A DNA stretch of 64,000 nt from Bacteroidota bacterium (GCA_030682385.1 JAUXOG010000043.1:36064-100063); one strand, 5' to 3'. Numbered from the stretch's first letter, positions 17,768 through 26,115 are shown. Numbers and translations are program-made. Notes: a model not told the origin generated them from the letters alone.

Positions 17768-19129
17768 TTATTCTTTCCTCTCCATCCCGTACTTTTTCAT
17801 TTTAGTATAAAGATTACTTCTCTCGATATCCATCGCTTCGGCGGTTTTGCTTATATTCCAATTGTGAATTTCGAGCATTCGCTTTATAAAAGCAGCTTCC
17901 GATCTGTCCTTAAATTCTTGATATGTTTTGCTCGTTGCAATTATGTCGTCTGTGGCAGTTCCTTTTGTTAATCCCGTCGGCTCAAGCATTTCAACTTCGA
18001 CCGTGTTGCCTGGAGTAAGAATGATAAGTCGCTCAACAATATTTCTTAGTTCGCGAATGTTACCACTGTATTCAAGCCCTTTCAAGTAATTCAATGCCCG
18101 CTCGGAAAATTTTTTTGGCGTGATTCCGTACCGGGTACATATATCATCTACAAATGATTTTGTTAAAACCGGAATATCATCTCTTCGCTCGCGTAAAGGA
18201 GGAACATGTATCGGAATAACATTCAGACGGTGGTATAAGTCTTCTCTGAAATTGCCTTTCTTAATTTCCTCAATCAAATTTTTATTTGTTGCTACAATTA
18301 CTCGAACGTCAACAGAAATTAATCTATTGCCGCCGACTCTCTCAATCTTTCCTTCTTCGAGTACGCGTAAAACTTTTGCTTGGGCAGCTAAACTCATGTC
18401 GCCGATTTCATCGAGGAAAATTGTGCCGCCGTCGGCTTGCTCGAATTTACCAATCCGCTGAGCAGTTGCACCGGTGAAAGAACCCTTTTCGTGTCCGAAC
18501 AATTCCGATTCAATCAAATCGTGAGGAATAGCCGCACAGTTTACTTCGACCATTGTTTTTGCGGAACGCTTGCTAAAACGATGGATTGCTTTGGCTACTA
18601 ATTCTTTGCCGGTTCCGTTTTCGCCGGTTATCAGGACTCGTGTGTCGGTCGGAGCTATTCGCTCAATCAGCGATAATATCTCTTTAAGCTTCTGGCTCTC
18701 TCCCAGAATATTATCTTTACCTTCAAGTTTCTGACGGATAGTTTCTATTTCGGCGGTTAATATTTTATGATCAAGAGCGTTACGAAGTGTAACAAGCAAT
18801 TTATCTCTATCGAGTGGTTTGGTTAAAAAATCGAAGGCGCCTAACTTTGTTGCTTCGACCGCAGTTTCGATTGTGCCGTGACCGGATATCATTATTATGG
18901 GCAAATCGGTATGCCGGCTTTTTATAGTTTGTAATACTTCGATGCCATCCATCCCCGGCATTTTTACATCGAGAAGAACTGCATCAATGCGATTTTCAGG
19001 ATTATCTAATATTGCAAATCCTTTCGGCCCATCTTCAGCGAGTTCTACTTCATACTTTTCGTAATTTAGTATCATTTTAACTGCGTCGCGGATACTCTTC
19101 TCATCGTCAATTATTAAGATTGTTTTCAT
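17768..19129 (-). CDS. Sigma-54-dependent response regulator, NtrC family
   Basis: The 453 residues hold three domains. The receiver (1-120) has phospho-acceptor LLDVKMPGMDG. The sigma-54-interacting AAA+ domain (about 140-370) has Walker A GENGTGKELVAKAIH, the sigma-54 contact loop GSFTGA and Walker B GGTIFLDEIGDM. The Fis-type HTH at the C-terminus reads NWNISKTAEAMDIERSNLYTKMKKYG. It should activate sigma-54 promoters when phosphorylated. No histidine kinase is adjacent; the only kinase in the window is 40 kb away. ATG start; monocistronic. Confidence 0.95.
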   Translation of the reverse strand: MKTILIIDDEKSIRDAVKMILNYEKYEVELAEDGPKGFAILDNPENRIDAVLLDVKMPGMDGIEVLQTIKSRHTDLPIIMISGHGTIETAVEATKLGAFDFLTKPLDRDKLLVTLRNALDHKILTAEIETIRQKLEGKDNILGESQKLKEILSLIERIAPTDTRVLITGENGTGKELVAKAIHRFSKRSAKTMVEVNCAAIPHDLIESELFGHEKGSFTGATAQRIGKFEQADGGTIFLDEIGDMSLAAQAKVLRVLEEGKIERVGGNRLISVDVRVIVATNKNLIEEIKKGNFREDLYHRLNVIPIHVPPLRERRDDIPVLTKSFVDDICTRYGITPKKFSERALNYLKGLEYSGNIRELRNIVERLIILTPGNTVEVEMLEPTGLTKGTATDDIIATSKTYQEFKDRSEAAFIKRMLEIHNWNISKTAEAMDIERSNLYTKMKKYGMERKE

Positions 19130-19196
19130 AATTAATTAGTCGTTCGTTAATCTTTTTTTGTAAATTATCATTTGAACTTATGCTATTTACTACCTA

Positions 19197-19895
19197 CTAC
19201 TTACCGTTTAAAACATCCGATGGTTTTGCATTCTTGTTTTTCATCAGCAACAAGCCAAACTTTTGTCCATCTTTATTTGCTTTCATATCGCGTTCATCGT
19301 AATTACCATCCTTAATATATCTATCTTCAATCTTTTCTACAAACAAGGAATACCTTTCAGCTAATCCCTCCGATTCAAAAGCATAAATTAAAAACGCCGA
19401 ACCGAATATGTGCTGTAATTTATCTTTGTCGCCATACGGGTACGAGGGAGAGTTGTTGTAAAAATGTGTAGGAAGATTAGACGTTCGCTTTCGAAAATCT
19501 TCTTTTGTTTCATTTGTTAAAGGAATATAAAGATTGATCAGCGGGATTTTTATACCGAGTGTATAATGGTCGAGTGTAGCGATTGTACAAATTAGAAGAG
19601 ATATTCCGGTATTGCCGCGTGTAAGTTCTTTAGCTTTTTGATAAACCGAATCAACGGCCGCCAAATCACCATTCTGTTTCTTGAAGTTTAAGAATTCATC
19701 ATTCCGAATAAATGATTTTAATTCACTGATATTCTGTAAAAGAAAAGGAGGGAAAAGTGTTACCATCGCCTCGAACGCGGAATAATCAGAACTACTTGAA
19801 TCCTGCATTTGAGTTGAAGCAAAATTTATTTGTGGATAACTCAACGCGACTAAAAAAAAGAGAATATAACTCCTGTTAAGCAAATACCGTCTCAT
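19197..19895 (-). CDS. Exported protein of unknown function
   Basis: Not recognised. The 232 residues begin with a signal peptide (RSYILFFLVALSYPQINFAS). After a helical middle part come two motifs that look conserved: DKLQHIFGSAFLIYAF (about 160) and NYDERDMKANKDGQKFG near the end. The acidic and histidine residues in these motifs could bind a metal, which is guesswork. It lies between the NtrC regulator and the carboxylase on the same strand, separated from both by repeat-bearing spacers. Confidence 0.7.
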   Translation of the reverse strand: MRRYLLNRSYILFFLVALSYPQINFASTQMQDSSSSDYSAFEAMVTLFPPFLLQNISELKSFIRNDEFLNFKKQNGDLAAVDSVYQKAKELTRGNTGISLLICTIATLDHYTLGIKIPLINLYIPLTNETKEDFRKRTSNLPTHFYNNSPSYPYGDKDKLQHIFGSAFLIYAFESEGLAERYSLFVEKIEDRYIKDGNYDERDMKANKDGQKFGLLLMKNKNAKPSDVLNGK

Positions 19896-20096
19896 AAAAA
19901 CTCAATTCCTAAATCTCGACGAGTCGGGTCGTCGACCGAATACCTGCCCGCCGCTTCGCTTTGGCAGGCGGGTCGAAACTCGAAACAATTCATAAACACG
20001 AATTTCAAAAAATACATTCTCCAATTCTCCATTATGCCATTAATCCATTTGTTCATTGAGTCAATGAATAAATCTTCCAATGATCCAATCTTCCGT
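19896..20096. repeat. Intergenic spacer with REP-like hairpin and ATCC-type word repeats
   Basis: Contains CCTGCCCGCC-GCTTCGCTTT-GGCAGGCGGG (about 19940-19970), a REP-like imperfect hairpin, followed by a run of short degenerate words (ATTAATCC, TCTTCCAATGATCC). Similar word runs occur at 28971-29036 and 32211-32306. A 62-aa ORF here is only a translation of the repeat. Confidence 0.55.
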
Positions 20097-21743
20097 TTAT
20101 GTCTGAATTACTCCCGGATTGAAGCGTGGAATATTCGGATTATTAGCTGCAATCCCAAGCGTGTAAGAAATAATTTTACGAGTATCGATAGGATCGATGA
20201 TATCATCGACCCATAATCGGGCTGCGGCATAGAGCGGGTCGAGTTGGCGATTATAGCGTTCCTGGATTTCGGAAAGCATCTTCTGCTTTTCCTCCTCGGA
20301 AATTTTATCTTTGTTACCACCTAAACGGATTGTCAGGAGTGTCTCGCTTGATTGTTTTCCTCCCATTACAGCGATTTGAGCAGTGGGCCAAGCAAAAATA
20401 AAACGAGGGTCGTAAGCTTTACCGCACATCGCATAATTTCCGGCGCCGTAGCTATTCCCGGTTATAAAAGTAATTTTCGGCACTACACTGTTAGCAACTG
20501 CATTTACCATTTTAGCACCATCTTTAATAATGCCGCCTTGTTCTGAACGGGTCCCGACCATAAATCCCGTAACATCCTGAAAGAAAATAAGCGGAATATT
20601 TTTTTGATTGCAATTCATTATGAACCGTGTGCCTTTATCGGCGCTGTCGCTGTAAATTACACCACCAAATTGCATCTCGCCTTTTTTGGTTTTTACAAGT
20701 GCACGTTGATTTGCCACGATTCCGACCGCCCAACCATCTACGCGAGCGTAACCTGTGATTATCGTTTTGCCGATGCCGGCTTTGTATTCATCGAACGAAT
20801 CATCATCCACGATACGCGATAAAATCTGGTAAGTGTCGTATGGTTTTGTCCGGTCTTCAGGAAAAATACCATAAATTTCTGACGGGTCGAGATTCGGCAG
20901 CTTCGATGCGATCCTATCAAATCCGGCTTTGGGTGTCTGTCCAAGTTTACTAATGATATTGCGGATTGTTTCCAAGCAAACTTCATCGTTCGGCATTTTA
21001 TAATCAGTAACGCCGCTTATTTCGCAGTGCATAGATGCGCCGCCTAATTCTTCGATGTCGGCATCTTCGCCGATGGCTGCTTTGACGAGAGCTGGTCCTG
21101 CTAAGAATACGCTTCCGGTTTTTTCTACAATCATGGCTTCGTCGCTCATTATCGGAAGATAAGCACCGCCTGCAACGCAAGGTCCCATGATTGCTGAGAT
21201 TTGGACAATTCCCATCGACGACATAACGGCATTATTGCGGAATATTCTTCCGAAGTGTTCTTTATCCGGAAAAATTTCATCCTGCAGAGGGAGAAAAACA
21301 CCAGCCGAGTCAACGAGGTAAACTATAGGTAAGCGGTTTTCTATTGATATTTCCTGCGCGCGAAGATTCTTTTTGCATGTAATCGGAAACCAGGCGCCGG
21401 CTTTCACTGTCGCATCGTTAGCAACGATTACAACATCTCTGCCGTGAATTTTTCCGATACCGAAAATTGTTCCTGATGCGGGTGCGCCGCCATATTCGTT
21501 ATACATATCGTAAGCGGCAAATAATCCTATTTCTAAAAAGTAACTGCCGGGGTCGATTAGTTTTTCGATTCTTTCGCGGGCTGTAAGTTTATTCCGTTTG
21601 TGGTGTTTTTCAATATTTTCTTTCCCACCGCCGAGTTTGATGATATCGGCTTTCGCTTTTATCTTCCTGACTAAATTTTTGTTAAAGTCATCGTTGCGGT
21701 TGAAGCCGTTGTCGTGTGTTATTTCAGTGCCTAATTTTGCCAT
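20097..21743 (-). CDS. Acyl-CoA carboxylase beta (carboxyltransferase) subunit, methylcrotonyl/propionyl type
   Basis: Biotin-dependent carboxyltransferase subunit that moves CO2 from carboxybiotin to an acyl-CoA. The 548 residues contain the N-terminal KLTARERIEKLIDPGSYFLE, the acyl-CoA pocket GGAYLPIMSDEAMIV...FLAGPALVKAAIGE and HCEISGVTDY, and the C-terminal half with FFQDVTGFMVG and GNSYGAGNYAMCG. Length and motifs favour the methylcrotonyl-CoA carboxylase beta group over PccB, but the substrate is uncertain. No biotin carboxylase subunit is in the window. Its first 24 codons are duplicated at 22380-22451. Acyl-CoA dehydrogenase and meaB, likely pathway partners, lie beyond a 7-kb accessory insert. 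Confidence 0.92.
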   Translation of the reverse strand: MAKLGTEITHDNGFNRNDDFNKNLVRKIKAKADIIKLGGGKENIEKHHKRNKLTARERIEKLIDPGSYFLEIGLFAAYDMYNEYGGAPASGTIFGIGKIHGRDVVIVANDATVKAGAWFPITCKKNLRAQEISIENRLPIVYLVDSAGVFLPLQDEIFPDKEHFGRIFRNNAVMSSMGIVQISAIMGPCVAGGAYLPIMSDEAMIVEKTGSVFLAGPALVKAAIGEDADIEELGGASMHCEISGVTDYKMPNDEVCLETIRNIISKLGQTPKAGFDRIASKLPNLDPSEIYGIFPEDRTKPYDTYQILSRIVDDDSFDEYKAGIGKTIITGYARVDGWAVGIVANQRALVKTKKGEMQFGGVIYSDSADKGTRFIMNCNQKNIPLIFFQDVTGFMVGTRSEQGGIIKDGAKMVNAVANSVVPKITFITGNSYGAGNYAMCGKAYDPRFIFAWPTAQIAVMGGKQSSETLLTIRLGGNKDKISEEEKQKMLSEIQERYNRQLDPLYAAARLWVDDIIDPIDTRKIISYTLGIAANNPNIPRFNPGVIQT

Positions 21744-21753
21744 AAGATATTTG
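21671..21753 (-). repeat. Direct repeat copy A (intact 5' end of the carboxylase gene)
   Basis: About 80 bp containing the carboxylase start codon and first codons. It recurs in the same orientation at 22380-22461 with scattered mismatches and one missing T. The two copies bracket the KilA-N gene. Confidence 0.85.
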
Positions 21754-21761
21754 CTTTTTTT

Positions 21762-22367
21762 TTATTTTAAAAGTTTCATTGATTTTGATTTTAACAAAGA
21801 AGTCATTTGGATAATTGCGATGCCATTCAATTTAGATAATCTTTCTGATTGAGTTAAAGCTTGGCGAATAAAAATCGAATTAAGACTTTCAATAGCAAGT
21901 GTACGTTGTAGATTCCAACTTAATGATTGAGTTTTAGCTTCTTCGAGCTTTAGCCGTTGGAATTCTTTTAATAGATAAAGCTTAAACTCTGCACTTACCC
22001 AAGCTGCAAATTCAAAAGCGATATCTTGATGAGCGAAAGTACCACCGGTATTGCCGGCTCTGGAAATAATACCGATGGCATTTGTTGCCTCAATCCATTT
22101 TGAAGGCGAAAGTACAAACGAATTACTACCGGCTTCGTACATAAAGGAGTCGAATTCGACCCCTTTGAAATTTGGATTATGAAGCTTTTCCCATAATCCT
22201 AAAAACTCAATAGTCGTTCTTGACCTCATCCAGTTTTTTACCACATCTTTCGGTTCATTTTTATTTTTATAACGAGCAATATCTGTTAGCGAAATGTAGT
22301 CTTCGCTTTTCTGACTAGTGAGCGATATTTCAGTTCCTTTTACATTTAATTTAGTATTCTTTTTCAT
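21762..22367 (-). CDS. KilA-N domain protein
   Basis: The 201 residues carry a KilA-N DNA-binding domain (YISLTDIARYKN, VVKNWMRSRTTIEFLGLWEKLHNPNF, FVLSPSKWIEATNAIGI, TFAHQDIAFEFAAWVSAEFKLYLLKEFQRLK). It then runs SLSWNLQRTLAIES before diverging into a short unrelated-looking C-terminus, shorter than relatives I recall (about 260-280). It sits exactly between two copies of the carboxylase 5' end. KilA-N genes are common phage or mobile hitchhikers; a regulatory role here is not supported by context. Confidence 0.85.
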   Translation of the reverse strand: MKKNTKLNVKGTEISLTSQKSEDYISLTDIARYKNKNEPKDVVKNWMRSRTTIEFLGLWEKLHNPNFKGVEFDSFMYEAGSNSFVLSPSKWIEATNAIGIISRAGNTGGTFAHQDIAFEFAAWVSAEFKLYLLKEFQRLKLEEAKTQSLSWNLQRTLAIESLNSIFIRQALTQSERLSKLNGIAIIQMTSLLKSKSMKLLK

Positions 22368-22379
22368 AATGATATCTAA

Positions 22380-22451
22380 CTAAATTATTGTTAAGTCCTC
22401 GGTGCGGTTGAAGCCGTTGTCGTGTGTTATTTCAGATCCAAGTTTTGCCAT
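22380..22451 (-). pseudogene. Duplicated 5' fragment of the carboxylase gene
   Basis: Reads MAKLGSEITHDNGFNRTED then a frameshift to LTII and stop. The intact gene reads MAKLGTEITHDNGFNRNDDFNKNLV. A single T missing relative to the intact copy causes the shift. The fragment marks the outer edge of a 709-bp segment carrying the KilA-N gene. Confidence 0.85.
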
Positions 22452-22487
22452 AGGAATATTTTAGATTGATGATTTGGGATTTATGAA

Positions 22488-22757
22488 TTATGAATTAATT
22501 AATAATTCTTTACCTTTAAGTGTGGTTATATATTTTTGATTTCTACTCCTGGGTTTTTCAGGATTTAATAGAGCAAGTAATTTTATTTTTAACAATGGGT
22601 TAATATATTTGTTTCTGAATTTAGTTCGATTTTTCCACTTAAGTTGAACCATTAGCTCGAGTAATGATTTTGGTTTATTACAAAAAGCTAATATTATCGT
22701 TGCCTCTTTCACATTAAATTGTGGTTTAAATGTTTGTCGGTCCCAACTTAGTCCCAT
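22488..22757 (-). pseudogene. Winged-helix C-terminal remnant of an AlbA_2/Fic-type protein
   Basis: The 89 residues match the C-terminal winged-helix end of the large AlbA_2 ATP-binding or Fic-family proteins: KSLLELMVQLKWKNRTKFRNKYINPLL and EKPRSRNQKYITTLKGKELL. The N-terminal domains are absent. The preceding bases hold tandem ~13-bp units (TAGTCCCAACT / TAGTCCCATCT / TGGTCCCATTT), like the short linker repeats such proteins carry before this domain. It is probably a decayed remnant; an independently expressed small DNA-binding protein is the alternative. Confidence 0.65.
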
Positions 22758-22860
22758 CTTAGTCCCAACTTGGTCCCATTTCTGTGAAATATGCAGAATG
22801 AATTATAGAAAATCAAACAATTCGATATTCAATCTTGAACGAACAATGAATAATGAATGC

Positions 22861-23186
22861 TTAAATTATTTCAATAGCTCTTTCGCTCTTTAATACAGAT
22901 GAAAGCATAGCAACACCTTGCTCTGTAAACGCATAAGGAGGGTACCGTAATCCCTTTTGATCCGATTTGGACATCACAGTTTGTGATCTCCAAATTTTAA
23001 ATTCTTTTTTTGAAAGCTGAAACATAAAATCTTCAGGGAATCTTCTGATATTCCTTCTTACGGCTTGTTTTAGTGCACGCGTTTCTACGTTGTAAAGAAC
23101 AGCCAAATCTCTATCGAGAATTACTTTCTTATTACCAGAATTTTATTTAATACGCTTTCTGAAGGTACTAATGCTTTGTGTGTCAT
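22861..23186 (-). pseudogene. ORF6N-domain gene with 7-bp deletion (frameshifted)
   Basis: Starts [21 protein letters not shown] then stops; the rest continues in another frame as [19 protein letters not shown]...[15 protein letters not shown]. Compared with the intact copy at 23781-24110 ([12 protein letters not shown]), it lacks 7 bp between two AGAAA words, a typical slippage deletion. The 3' flank of about 100 bp is also shared with the second copy, so the pair arose by duplication of a larger unit. Confidence 0.85.
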
Positions 23187-23215
23187 AGATAAAGTTTTGT
23201 TTCTAGAATAACGAT

Positions 23216-23608
23216 TTAAGTTTTATCTATCTGTTGTAATTTTTTTATTTCACTTTCAATTTTTTCAAATGCGCTATTCGGATTACCAAGCAATTCTTCA
23301 TTTGTAATTCTTATAAACTTAATCCCAAATTCTTCAATATATTCTTGACGATCTTTGTCGTAATCTTTTTGTCCCGGTAAATCGTGAACTTCACCATCAA
23401 TCTCAACAGCTAGTTTAATTTCGGGGGCATAGAAGTCAATTACAAATTTATCTACGGAATACTGCCTTCTGAATTTAACGCCGAGTAATTGTCTATTGCG
23501 CAGATGAATCCAAATAATATTTTCACAAAAAGTTTGGTTTTTACGGAGTTGGCGACGTTTTCCTTTTTCTTCTTGATTGTTAAAATGTTTTGTCATGGTC
23601 CCATTCAT
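23216..23608 (-). CDS. DUF559 endonuclease-like protein
   Basis: The 130 residues belong to the DUF559 family (Vsr/PD-(D/E)XK-like nuclease fold). Visible are RRNQTF-type start (RKNQTFCENIIWIHLRNRQLLGVKFRRQYSVDKFVIDFYAPEIKLAVEIDG) with the Asp/Glu-x-Asp core, then IKFIRITNEELL. MTKHF at residue 5 may be the true start. Such genes are scattered singly in many genomes with no proven role, often beside a CTCTCC...GGAGAG palindrome, which is present here just upstream. It sits between two ORF6N copies. Confidence 0.85.
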   Translation of the reverse strand: MNGTMTKHFNNQEEKGKRRQLRKNQTFCENIIWIHLRNRQLLGVKFRRQYSVDKFVIDFYAPEIKLAVEIDGEVHDLPGQKDYDKDRQEYIEEFGIKFIRITNEELLGNPNSAFEKIESEIKKLQQIDKT

Positions 23609-23610
23609 TC

Positions 23611-23661
23611 GACCTCACTCCTACCCCTCTCCTTTGAAAGGAGAGGGACTTAGGGTGAGGT
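23611..23661. repeat. Palindromic repeat next to the DUF559 gene
   Basis: Perfect 23-bp palindrome CCCTCTCCTTT-G-AAAGGAGAGGG (23625-23647) with outer imperfect arms CCTCACTCCTA / TAGGGTGAGG. It lies immediately upstream of the DUF559 start. Confidence 0.8.
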
Positions 23662-23780
23662 TGCCTCATTGTCGGTGATTTATGAATTATGATTTTGTGA
23701 AATATGTAAAATGAATTATAGAAAACCAAACACTTCGAAATTCAATATTCAATCTTGGAAAAACAATGAATAATGAATGT

Positions 23781-24110
23781 TTAAATTACTTCAATAGCTC
23801 GTTCACTCTTTGGAACGGAAGAGAGAATTGCAACGCCTTGTTCTGTAAATGCTATTGGGTTCGCACCACCAAAAAAACTTTTTGATAGTATCACATTTTG
23901 TGATACCATTTTATTAATCTCCTTCCCAGATAAAATGAACATGAAGTCGGTAGGAAATCTTCTATTATTTCTACGAACAGCTTGCTTTAAGGCGCGGGTT
24001 TCTACGTTGTAAAGAACAGCCAAATCTCTATCGAGAATTACTTTCTGATTTCTTATTATAAGAATTTTATTTATTACGCTTTCTGAAGGTATAATCGATT
24101 TTTCTGCCAT
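23781..24110 (-). CDS. ORF6N-domain protein, short form
   Basis: The 109 residues hold the ORF6N DNA-binding domain: [45 protein letters not shown], then [12 protein letters not shown]. It ends at SERAIEVI, whereas longer relatives continue with a coiled C-terminal region, so this may be truncated. The paralogue at 22861-23186 ends at the same residue and shares the downstream spacer. ORF6N proteins are common in phages and mobile regions; function is unknown. Confidence 0.8.
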   Translation of the reverse strand: MAEKSIIPSESVINKILIIRNQKVILDRDLAVLYNVETRALKQAVRRNNRRFPTDFMFILSGKEINKMVSQNVILSKSFFGGANPIAFTEQGVAILSSVPKSERAIEVI

Positions 24111-24339
24111 TAGTTTTGCTTTTTGCTAATATGTTTCTTAAAAGGACATTAAGGACAGCAACGACTTTGTATTGGCAGAAGGCAATAGAAATAATTAGCC
24201 AGCCACCATTGCTAAACTGTACTAAAGTAAATTGAAAACTAAATTTTAACTATCTGCTACAATATATAATTTTTGTTGGAAATATGAAAGACGGTAAGAA
24301 CCCTTCCTAATTACTTTACTGGCGATCTACTAACTCATG

Positions 24340-24748
24340 TTACGCAAAATAGTGTTCGGGGTTAAAAATTCGAAGACCTAAATCTGAATCTCGAAACAAA
24401 TTCGAATTCCTAAAATCTATTTTCTTAATATTTGCCAATGCAAGATATGCCCCATCACAAATGGCAGCAGCTTCTTCGTACGAAATATTTGCCGGCTTTA
24501 TTGCGATTGAACCTGTTTCGGGAATACAAATGTATTCCGCGTGCGCTCCAAAACGCGAAGTTGTTAATCCAAAAACCCGGTCGCCGTTTTTAAATGTTTT
24601 AACATTTTTTCCAACTGATACAATCTCACCAGCCAACTCACTCCCTAAAATCTTTCTTTTGGGTTTAAAGAGACCATTGATTAATCTGATGATAAGAGGA
24701 TGTTCGATTTACTGTTGTTGCGTGTATTGTATAAACAATTGCCTTCAT
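24340..24748 (-). pseudogene. Decayed zinc-type alcohol dehydrogenase / quinone reductase
   Basis: Starts MKAIVYT and jumps directly to IHATTVNRT, losing the segment normally between them. It then shifts frame (LIIRLINGLFKPKRKILGSELAGE) into the ORF listed at 24340-24636 (IVSVGKNVKTFKNGDRVFG...YEEAAAICDGAYLALANIKKID), and stops before the nucleotide-binding domain. Internal deletion, frameshift and C-terminal truncation together make it non-functional. The start overlaps the upstream ACT gene stop by ATGA. Confidence 0.8.
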
Positions 24749-24927
24749 AAGTATTCCTTCAAGATTGCTTTGATTCGAGCGTCTTCAAATAAAAAATGCG
24801 CTATTCCTTTACCATCAAAGACAAACGCCCCGCCGTCCTCTACGCTTACACCTGCACTGCCCAAAGCCTCACCCATTTCGGCTAAAGCCCCTGGACGATT
24901 TTCCAAACGTACGGCTAAATCTCTCAT
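24745..24927 (-). CDS. Short ACT-domain-like protein, probably truncated
   Basis: The 60 residues MRDLAVRLENRPGALAEMGEALG...GVSVEDGGAF form a single ACT-like amino-acid-sensing fold. Relatives I recall are about twice as long with a second ACT repeat, so this is probably a truncated gene. The stop overlaps the start of the dehydrogenase remnant. It lies 19 nt after the OsmC gene and may be co-transcribed. Confidence 0.55.
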   Translation of the reverse strand: MRDLAVRLENRPGALAEMGEALGSAGVSVEDGGAFVFDGKGIAHFLFEDARIKAILKEYL

Positions 24928-24946
24928 TCTATTTTCTCCTAAGTTT

Positions 24947-25408
24947 TTAAATTTGCTGAATGGTTATTTTTGTTTTTACAGAGCTTGCAATAAAACATTT
25001 CTCGTGTGCCAAATGATGTAATTCATCCACCTGTTCTCGTGATAGGGTAGTCTTACTGTTAAAAATCACCTTCGGTTTCAAGGTAACTTTCGTCATTGCT
25101 AACTTCCCATCTTCATTTTTCCCTAAAATTCCTTCGGCACTATCTTCATAACTCTCGACAATGTAGTTTTTCTCGGCTGCAATGGACAAAAACCATAACA
25201 TATGACAACTTGAGAGCGAAGCAATAAATGCCTCCTCTGGGTCTACGGCAGATGCATTGGACATTGGAAGTGGTACAACGTGTGGCGAGGAAGATGCGGC
25301 TAACTCAATTCCGCCATCAAATATCCAAGTGTGAAATCTGCTGTATTTATTATCAACAAAAACTTCGTCTAAATTCTTTTCCCAAAAAACCGTAACGTTA
25401 TACGACAT
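24947..25408 (-). CDS. OsmC/Ohr-family peroxiredoxin
   Basis: The 153 residues match OsmC-type thiol peroxidases, which reduce organic hydroperoxides with a pair of cysteines. The first cysteine is in AFIASLSSCHMLWFLSIA (about 69) and the second in HEKCFIASS (about 137). The N-terminal GGIELAASSSPHVVPLPM region is typical. A GAGGA ribosome site precedes the ATG. On the minus strand the gene follows directly after the last attC-like site, so it could be the next cassette, but I find no attC after it. Confidence 0.88.
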   Translation of the reverse strand: MSYNVTVFWEKNLDEVFVDNKYSRFHTWIFDGGIELAASSSPHVVPLPMSNASAVDPEEAFIASLSSCHMLWFLSIAAEKNYIVESYEDSAEGILGKNEDGKLAMTKVTLKPKVIFNSKTTLSREQVDELHHLAHEKCFIASSVKTKITIQQI

Positions 25409-25453
25409 CTTTATTCCTCAAGTTTGAATAATATAATTGTTGTGCCATAAAGC

Positions 25454-25529
25454 GGCTAACGGCGTTGCCGATAAACAGCTTTTCCCGATTTCTTTTATTG
25501 TGGGCGTCCGCTTGATTGGCGGGTTAGGC
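25454..25529 (-). repeat. attC-like site 1 (after the CBASS cassette)
   Basis: On the minus strand: R'' GCCTAAC (25529-25523), containing the stop codon of the effector gene, then CAATCAAGCGGACGCCC, a good L'' match, and R'-like GTTAGCC (25460-25454), one base off GTTRRRY. The length of 76 bp fits attC. The L' half is weak. Confidence 0.7.
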
Positions 25530-26114
25530 AACCTTTATTTTATTTAATTTAATTTCTCCAATGGTTTTTCGTGAAGTCCAATATTCACCTTCCATACTAG
25601 TTACGTTGAAACCAGAAAACTGTAATAGAGTTGTACCATAATGAATTTGACTTCTCTCTCTAATACTAGTTTTAGGTATGTTTATATATGAATAATATAG
25701 TTGTTGCAATCCACGCTCTTTATCAATATCAAAAGATGCCGCAACACTAAAACTATTGCTTTCATTTGATTGTATTTTAATTTGTGTATTAAAAAATGTC
25801 TGTGTGATCTGAATTGAAATGGAGATTGGATTTTGTATTTTATCTTGCCAAGTTGAGATTATTATCCCCTCCCAATTACCAGACAAATCTGGGAAAGGAA
25901 CAAGCCAAGGATAAAAAATCTTTATTTTCCAAAACCATTTAACAAATAAGGTCCATATTATTAGGTTAATTGAAATAGTTGTCGAAATGTCTTTAAAAGC
26001 AGTATCAAATTTAATAGATGATAAATTCTGATTTAGAAGAAATAATATGATGTAAGTTCCAAAAGCTAATCCTAATATAGTAGAACCAAACGCTCTAAGA
26101 TTATACTTTACCAT
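25524..26114 (-). CDS. cap15: CBASS effector, Cap15-like (2TM plus beta-barrel)
   Basis: The 196 residues have two N-terminal membrane helices (about 9-28 and 47-62) and a beta-rich soluble domain from residue 75: PDLSGNWEGIIIS, PISISIQITQTFF, LYYSYINIP, IHYGTTLLQF, MEGEYWTSRKTIGEI. This is the layout of SMODS-associated 2TM-beta effectors (Cap15), which bind a cyclic nucleotide and disrupt the inner membrane during phage infection. It starts 1 nt after the CD-NTase stop, with the ribosome site GGAG inside that gene's end, so the two are translationally coupled. The stop codon TAA lies within the R'' box of the cassette's attC. Confidence 0.82.
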   Translation of the reverse strand: MVKYNLRAFGSTILGLAFGTYIILFLLNQNLSSIKFDTAFKDISTTISINLIIWTLFVKWFWKIKIFYPWLVPFPDLSGNWEGIIISTWQDKIQNPISISIQITQTFFNTQIKIQSNESNSFSVAASFDIDKERGLQQLYYSYINIPKTSIRERSQIHYGTTLLQFSGFNVTSMEGEYWTSRKTIGEIKLNKIKVA

Positions 26115-26115
26115 A

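Noticed and set aside
19892-20080. 62-aa minus-strand ORF
   Set aside because: Reads through word repeats and a REP-like hairpin; overlaps the start of the exported protein.
21762-24110. Restriction-modification or toxin-antitoxin system from KilA-N, ORF6N and DUF559 genes
   Set aside because: No methyltransferase or paired partner; genes are separated by repeat spacers and partly broken.
24947-25460. OsmC gene as the fourth attC cassette
   Set aside because: Its 5' edge GTTAGCCGC follows attC 1, but no matching R'' or attC was found downstream; left open.
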